A program made the position numbers and the translations under genes. A DNA stretch of 64,000 nucleotides, taken from Coleophoma eucalyptorum. Its lineage: Eukaryota > Ascomycota > Leotiomycetes > Helotiales > Dermateaceae. The notes under the pieces are model-generated. The model had not been told where the DNA came from. It made no database searches and worked only from the letters and a program-made list of their open reading frames with translations. The DNA is taken from the NCBI GenBank assembly GCA_026120035.1, contig JALRME010000038.1:68907-132906 (forward strand), written 5' to 3'. Below, piece after piece: positions 57,339-64,000 of the stretch (positions are counted from its first letter, which is position 1; the number at the start of each line of letters is the position of its first letter).

Positions 57339-59503
57339 CTAGATCCCTCTCTCAATCTCTTTGTGCGGCTTGTAATTAGGAAGTTCTTCAAACCAGAGCT
57401 TTTCCTCGTCGTATTTGTACGCGTGGAATTCAATTCCGTATGGCTTCGGTTCGATCGAATAAAGCATACCCAAAGGCATGTCGAGGTGTGCAATATCATC
57501 CCGTGTCAAGTCCATAAAGTACGCCATTAATACCCGAGCAACTGAGCGGTGCCCGATGATAAGGACATGGTCAGTAATACGTTCCATCTCGCGAACCATG
57601 TCTCTGAGCCGGCTAATGACCTGGAGGTATCCCTCACCTCCCAGACCCGGATATGTGTAGTGAAGCTTGTCCTCGGCGCGTTTCTCATACTCCTCAGGAA
57701 ATTTGGCTTTAATTTCTTCGTAGGTCATTCCCTCGCAATCGCCAGCGTTAAGCTCGTTCAGCATCTCCCAGTTCTTCACATCGTAGTCAGGATCGTCCTG
57801 AAAGTCCTGGGCAGTTTGGATACTCCGCTTCAGCATAGAAGTCCAGACACAGAAGTTCTTGTCATCTAGTTCTCCAATGCCTTCTGGGTATGGCGGTGTG
57901 TTGTCTCCGGGTTGGGGTGGGAAGTGAGAAGCTAGGAGCTTGCTCTTCTGCTCGACAGTCCATTCATGCTTCTTCTGGGAAATGAAATTGTAGAGAACTC
58001 TTCCATATTCACGCCCCTCTTGTGTAATTTCGGAGTTGCCGCCGAGCTTTCCCAATGCATTATCAATTGATTTACCGTGCCGTGTGATCCAAATTTGGCG
58101 AGGCGCGAGATTGAAGGTAGTCAGATACGATGCTATGCCTCCTGTGAGGAAGCCCTTGAGCTGATAGTGAATGACCTTGCGTCCAACATCGATCATCTGT
58201 ATGTATTGCATGCCCTGGCTTTCTTCAAACTTGCCCAAAGGAACATATGCACTCTCATATGCAGCAACTCGTTTCTTGAAATCTTCAAGAGACTTGTGTG
58301 GATCTTTGTCCTTATAGTCAGGACCGGAAAGCTTCAGACGCATGTTAGCTTCCAATAGCTGTGTCAAGTCAGTAAAATGGATTTCAGAGGGGCTGTGCTT
58401 TGACGTACGTCCTTATCTTCACAGACGCTCTCGATGAAAAGAATTCCTAGCTTCGGCTCCCTTGCCTTGATGCGATCGAATATCAATTTGCGACGTTCAA
58501 TCGTACTATTGGTCGCATCAAGTATGCCAACAGCGCCTCCTTCATCCAACAGAAAGTCCAACAGCTCATCCAGAGTTGAGAGGGCAACCTGCTCTCTCAT
58601 CTGAGATGCCTTGGCGTTGGTAGGGTCGAAAAATCCCGCAGATTGATCCATTGGAGCAGTACTTGGAAGTTCGGCCATAGGCTCTTTCGTAGCATTGGAT
58701 GGTGCTGGTGTAGAGTCATCATTGGGAGTATGGTCAACCCCATTGAGTAAGATATGTGCAGCCTGAGTCGGCGCGTCCATGCCATTTGTTGGAACACCCT
58801 GGTATGAAGTGCTTCCTGGTATTGGAGACTTAGCCGGAGAATCGGTTTGTATGTTTTGGGCTCCAGCAGCAACTCGCCGCCTATTCCCCACGTTGAAAAT
58901 TCGTGTATTATGTTGCTGCCATGCAAGGTACCGCCTCATCTTCTTCGTGATGTAGGACTTGCCACGAGCCGGTAGCCCCACCATAACAATCACCAACTTG
59001 GCTCCGACATCCCTCTGAGCAATACGGCCATCTGGGGAAGCGAGCGACCTTGTCATACCCGGGATATTCAACGTTGTGGCGGGGGGTCGAATTCGTGGAG
59101 TGGAGGATCCAGAATTCTGTCGGATGGGGAGACTAACATGACGGTCAGCAACAATGGCCCGTAAAATGGATAAGCAGCGCAGTATTCGAGCCATTGAAGC
59201 CATTGAACATGCATGGCATCGGTAATCGGACGATACGCATGGGAGGACAACTCACAGTCGAGGACTGGTTGGCGCAGTAGAGGGTGCACTGGTTGGGCCA
59301 GCATCAGGCTTTGCGTTAGAGTCTTTGTGCACATCTTCGTGGTGCATATTCGAGCTCTCCTGAGCACGGGAGAGCGAGTTATCGGTTTTCTTCAGGTCGC
59401 CGGGTCGCTGAGCGTCGCGATGGTTGTTGATATTGTTGAGCGGCTTAGCGTCGGCCAAATAATTTTTGAGATGAGTCGTAGCGGCGGTCGTGGAATTCGA
59501 CAT
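57339..59503 (-). CDS. 6-phosphofructo-2-kinase/fructose-2,6-bisphosphatase
   Basis: Three exons: 59256-59503, 58409-59132, 57339-58358, total 663 residues from ATG 59503; an in-frame ATG 19 codons upstream (59560) is possible. The enzyme makes and degrades fructose 2,6-bisphosphate, the main switch of glycolysis versus gluconeogenesis. The kinase half has the Walker A motif VGLPARGKSYITKKM near residue 138 and the F-N-V-G-N-x-R-R block. A low-complexity insert of about 70 residues, rich in Pro, Ser and Thr, separates that block from FFDP. The phosphatase half has the catalytic RHG (His near 418), AGDCEGMTYEEI with its Glu, and IIGHRSV. All three catalytic residues are kept, but RHGES is RHGKS here. 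Both activities are therefore possible. Confidence 0.93.
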
Positions 59504-61940
59504 AGCAGACCTTGCGAGGTCACTGTGCTGGGAGAGTCGCCGGAAGAATGGGGATGGCACTACCGTACTTCAGTGTTGGTGCCGTGCAGGTGAAGATGAG
59601 AGAGGAAGTAGAAAGAAAAGGTGGTATGAAGACGGATCAAACACAACTCACCTTGGCTTGCACTTCTGGTGGATGCCTGTGTCGCCGCAGCCGGCATGTT
59701 TGCGACTCAGAAAAGTGACGCACAGCTTCTTGTCAGTCGATGCGCGTGTGATTGGCTGCAGATTGATAGGTGCAGACCCTGAATCAGGTTGACAAGGATA
59801 GCTCAGGTCAAGGCAGGCCAGGGCTTGGAGACACACCAGTCTAAAATTTGACGTGAACCAACCAAACCAGGGAGGAAGTGACCCGAAGGTTGCAGGCAAA
59901 ACAGAACGAGAGATAGCGATAACCCTAAACCCCTCGACAAGATGGTACAATAAAGGGCACACAAAAGGCGGTGGTTGTCGTCGGCGGGCTTCAGGCGGCC
60001 ATCTTGTGCGCAACCGGAGTAACCAAGTCGTGTGACAACCAAAAAAAAGAACTGAACGGGGCGGAAGAAAATGGGGTGTGTGGATGGAAGAACCCCCTTG
60101 GGAAAGAAAGGCGTGAACTGTGATGTGAAGGAGTTCCGCTGCGGATGCGAGCGTGCAATGCCAATCTCGCCAATGCGCTGGATCGAGCAAATCCCAAATC
60201 TTCCAGAAGGAGAAGTTGGCCTAAGCGAGCGTTGGGTCTCCTCTCTGCCCTAAGTGGCGATGCCTATTGCAGAGCGAGCTGGTGGAGAAAGAGAGGAGAA
60301 GAGTGGAGAGTGTGGAGAATCGGCGTGTAAGTTCCGAGGAAGGTTATGTCGAGCAAAGGCGGCTCTGCTCTATTGTCGATGGGAAAACCGAAGAGAATAA
60401 TGAAGGGAAAAAATAAAACTAGGAGATCAGGTTGGGGGTCTGACGTGTCGCTAAGAGGATGCGAGGACCAAAGACGAGGCGAGGGAAGCAAGAGGACGGT
60501 CCAGCCGGCCCGGATCCAGTGGTGAGATGAGATGAGATGAGATGTGATGTGATGCTATGCTCTACGCGACAAGCGATTTCTAACACGCCCACGGCCGGCT
60601 ACAACCTGCTGGATCGATTGGTGTCGAAGAGTCGACGATTCAATGGCTGCAAAGTATCGAGTACCTCCTGGGGGGAAACAGAAGGACGAGTGATAAGGTG
60701 GATTCCTTTTTATAGGAATCCGCACAGCACCATAACATGCAGCTGCAGCAGTGCCTGTGCATGTGCAGCGTGGTCGTGGTCACCCTTCCCATAGGCCGAT
60801 CTTCCTATATCCAGGCCCCGAAGCGAGCGAACTCACTTTCTCAACCAGCCCCGACACCCTCTTACCAGACAACATCGTCACGCCAACGAATTCCGCTTCA
60901 GTAAAGGGAATGATGTTGAGAGATAAGGGCGCTGCAGGAATGTGGTCCCCCACACCAGCTTTCTGGAGGAGGCGAGCTGCTGCTTGCGGAGGAATCACGG
61001 TAGCCTTGCATGCGAGTCGCTGCAAGGCTGAAGGCTGCGGTGCTCTCTTTACAGGGACTGGTTGCGCATGCTTACTGTCATCTCTCCTTGGCAGGTGTAA
61101 TGCCACGATGCATATATCGAGAATGCGATGAGATACTAGAAGTGCCTCCATGGCCAGCGTGCCGATGCAAAAGTCGCTGGTGCTACAGTTAGCTGTCGGC
61201 TAGTCTCATATAGCCTTCGCCAATCAGGAGCCGTCGTGCCTCAACAAGCAGTGACAGTTGGTTACCTGCGCTATCTTACTTTGCTCTCAAAACACAACAC
61301 AACTTGGCATCATCCACGTAATCGGAGATTTCAACCCTTCAAGCCCCATGTGAGCTCAAGTGCTGAGCTGAGGGCCTGAATCATCAATCTTGGACGCTTG
61401 GCCCTCTGGCCCTCAAACCCCCTTCCCCCCCCTTCTTTTCATCCCACCCCTATCTCAATCGCTTAATTGCACCTGGGAGGGGCGGTACGTCGATCATCCC
61501 GCGATCTCCAAGCAGCTGCATCCGCCCTCCTCGCGCTAGCAAGCTTTCTCATCCTTTGTCAGTCCGCCGTTCAGATGTGGCTCAGAAGACTTCGGTAGTA
61601 CATCAACAAAGCTACGATGAATGTCAGCTTTTGCTCTGTACGAATTTTTCAAGGTATCTAAGTGCAAGACACCATCTACTCTGCTCGTCCACAGACTCTT
61701 CGCTATCGCGCTTGTTTAGGCTTATCAAGCATTATGCAGCTATAAGTGGCTTGGTAGCCTTGGCGCTTCCGGCGTCCTCTCTCAATGTTTTTGTTCATAT
61801 AATCTTAGGGATTCTTCTCGTTGTCAGCCGTACAATAGAGTCTTGATATCAAGCCCCAGCCCTCACTCATCTACTGAAATGAAAATCACTTAGGCACTCA
61901 TGTCCCATTGAAGTCTCAGACTTGCTGCTGATCGATTACC
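59504..61940. promoter_or_regulatory. Divergent promoter region, 2.4 kb
   Basis: Separates PFKFB (minus) and the LtrA-domain gene (plus). It contains a GATGA-type repeat at 60523-60554. ORFs here are short and biased; I see no gene. Confidence 0.5.
60523..60554. repeat. GAGAT/GTGAT pentanucleotide repeat
   Basis: About four GAGAT units passing into two GTGAT units and then decaying. Confidence 0.85.
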
Positions 61941-64000
61941 ATGGCATCCTCTCCGCCCGTTCAAAATGAAACTACCAAGTCAGACGGACAAGCCCATCAT
62001 CATCATCACAGGGGACGTCGCCTCCGCCACTTTTTTATGCCAGATGGGAAAAAGGTTCACATTGCACTGTCGCCAGAGGATGCAGAGTCTCTCCGCCAGC
62101 GACTAGCTGTAATCTCACAAGACGAACCCTTCGACCTTGTCATCAACGGGTCACCTGAGCACCTACACGCGCTTCGAACTGCTCATAGCCACCATGAAAA
62201 GAGACGAGAGACCTTGCAAAAAACTCATGGACAGGCTTACAATGAATTTGAACATGTTCGAGAGCAATTAGAAACCCTTGGGGATGAACTTCACATGTTA
62301 ACTGACCACGCCGTGTCCCTGGACGCGTCCTTCTCAAAATATGGTTATTCAGCACATCTTCGAACCTACGATGACACATCTGGGACAGCTTCATCTCGCT
62401 CGTCAATAAGTGGCCCGTCTCATGACGATCATGAAAAGAGGGATTGGGAAGCAGAACGGCGAAATGGGAGAATCATGAAACTCTATAAGAAACCTGTGGT
62501 TCGACAATATTTCCACCGAGGTTTGCTGTGGAGGGGTTCCGGATTGGCTGAGGTTGCTTCTTTTGAGCTTTTCGTGGATCTTCTATTTGTTGGAATCTTG
62601 GTAGGTATCGCGCTCATATCCCTTCCGCAGCTAGCGCTCCTAACCATGGTTCCGTAGGCTATCAATGGTGATCATGCAGCCGACGACACCACTGGTAACG
62701 AATTACTACGGTTCTGCATTACGTTCATTATGTCATGGAAAATCTGGAGTGATCTGGCTCTGATTATCTCGTGGTTTGAAACGGACGATGTTGTACAGCG
62801 CGTCTCGGTCCTGTTCATCATGGCGTGTTTGCTCGGGTAAATCAAAATGCCATCTCTCTTAACAACAAAACTGACACACGATAGCCTTACAACAAATATG
62901 CTGGATGCATTGGAAAGAACCTATACTCAACTTGTCGCTTTTTATCTGGCAGCGCGTCTATTCATGGGGTCTTATTGCCTGATTCTCGCATGCATTATAC
63001 CTATGGTGAGGGGTATGATGATTGTCCAGGTACTCGTCGTCATCATTCCATCAGCATTGTGGATAGCTAGCGTTCACGTGGAGATGCCGAATCGGTTGGC
63101 ATTGATCTGGATCGCAATATACCTCGACCTCTGTGCTGCCCTGAGTGCAATCTTTGTCATACGGGGTGCCAGATTCTTTGGAAAGAAAGTTGAGGCATGG
63201 ATGGAGCGAACCTTCGAATTCATACCTGCAATCAACATCGAGCACAAAGTCGAACGTACAAATGCCTTTGTCACCCTTGTGTTCGGCTATGCGGTTGTCG
63301 CCATCATTTATCAAAATTCTGCTTCACACTGGGGTCTTACTGCTTTTTTTGGAAAGGCGGTATTGGGTCTTATTCAAACTTTCTGTTTCAACTGGATCTA
63401 CTTTGAACTTGATGGCGATGATCTGTTTTCTCATGCCATACGGCGCAGCGTATTTTCTTGTAGGTTCCCCCTGGTCCACTGCCCAACCTTTATATTGACG
63501 AAAATAGCAATGATCTGGACCACAGCACATATTCCATTCATCATGGCTTTTACTCTAGGAGCAGCAGCACTCTCAAAATTAGTCGTGGCAAACGACTGTG
63601 CTAACGCAAACCTAGAGGCACTCACTGAGTTCTACATAGAAAAGTCTGAGCATGAGATACCCATTGGCCTGCGTTGGTTCTACTGCGGCGGTCTTGGTAT
63701 CGCATTAATCTTTATGGGTATGTACCCCACGTCATGACAAAGCCTTTTTCTAAACTCCTCTCTAGGCATCATCTCACTTTCACACATTCACAAAGAAAGT
63801 GGAGGAGCCCGCCTCCGGAAAGCCTATCGACTCACCAATCGATTCGGGGTATGCATTATTATCCTTTGCCTCCCAACAGCACATGATCTCGATTCGTTAC
63901 AACTCATCTCCATTGTCACCGGTCTCATCGTCTGGGTACTTCTCTTGGAGCTCTGGGGGGCCAGTTGCCCTGGTGAGAGTTTCTTCGGCGAGAAGAGACA
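61941..64000 (+). CDS. LtrA-domain membrane protein, 3' end outside window
   Basis: Exons 61941-62600, 62658-62836, 62885-63459, 63508-63717 and 63766 onward, with the frame still open at the window end; about 620 residues are visible. The first 210 residues are cytoplasmic and charged, with a HHHHHRGRR run near residue 19. Then FELFVDLLFVGIL opens the domain named after the bacterial low-temperature-requirement protein A, followed by many membrane helices (e.g. FCITFIMSWKIWSDLALII, MVRGMMIVQVLVVIIPSALW, FVTLVFGYAVVAIIYQ). Fungal members are of unknown biochemical function. Intron 63460-63507 (48 nt, stop-free, in frame) is easily misread as coding; removing it joins RRSVFS to SMIWTTAHIPF. 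Removing intron 63718-63765 joins FMG to IISLSHIHKESG. Confidence 0.85.

Noticed and set aside
57339..59503. Kinase-only PFKFB paralogue with dead phosphatase
   Set aside because: The catalytic His of RHG and the partner Glu and His are all present, so loss of activity cannot be claimed.

Overview
The window is nuclear DNA of a filamentous ascomycete (Pezizomycotina). Genes lie on both strands and carry many short introns (44-115 nt, GT...AG, CTAAC/CTGAC-like branch sites). The products are typical of this group: an Ede1 endocytic scaffold, alpha-tubulin, the GPI-mannosyltransferase cofactor Pga1, a Rua1-type zinc regulator, an Stm1 ribosome clamp and a fungal LtrA-domain membrane protein. 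Several proteins look most like Leotiomycetes homologues, but that is an impression from memory, not a demonstrated assignment. I see no CRISPR array, prophage, rRNA, convincing tRNA, intact transposon or secondary-metabolite cluster.

Layout. 0-3.2 kb: the 3' end of LEU2 (3-isopropylmalate dehydrogenase), a small minus-strand acidic/basic protein, and a Pro/Ala/Gln-rich protein of unknown function. 3.2-8.8 kb: a long gene-free stretch ending in what looks like a long, ATG-poor leader with two 10-residue upstream ORFs. 8.8-10.8 kb: a Rua1-C-domain regulator. 10.8-14.2 kb: gene-free. 14.2-17.3 kb: an MFS transporter and a RidA-family deaminase, divergently arranged. 18.7-22.2 kb: STM1-like and a bZIP factor, both minus. 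24.8-30.2 kb: a KEN-box nuclear protein, a LIM-type zinc protein and Mediator subunit 10, all plus. 32.7-34.5 kb: xylulokinase. 37.6-40.6 kb: a large uncharacterised protein. 41.8-56.3 kb is the dense part: EDE1, alpha-tubulin, PGA1, a WW-domain protein with a prion-like tail, an omega GST, a Na+/H+ antiporter and RNase H1. 57.3-59.5 kb: a 6-phosphofructo-2-kinase/fructose-2,6-bisphosphatase. 61.9 kb to the edge: an LtrA-domain membrane protein, cut by the window end.

The genes are mostly unrelated housekeeping functions: amino-acid and sugar metabolism, cytoskeleton and endocytosis, transcription, translation, ion homeostasis and detoxification. There is no sign of an operon-like or cluster logic. 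I rebuilt exon structures by hand. In every complete multi-exon gene the spliced length is a multiple of three and the domain reads through each junction. Three introns are frame-preserving and stop-free, so plain ORF reading would hide them. One intron, in the bZIP gene, uses a GC-AG pair.

The most interesting leads are the two uORFs inside a possible leader intron of the Rua1-type gene, the KEN-box protein with G1/S-like promoter elements, a perfect inverted repeat carrying two MluI cell-cycle boxes at 3.7 kb, and the GC-AG intron. I did not find a clearly new biological system; the leads are gene-level and regulatory.
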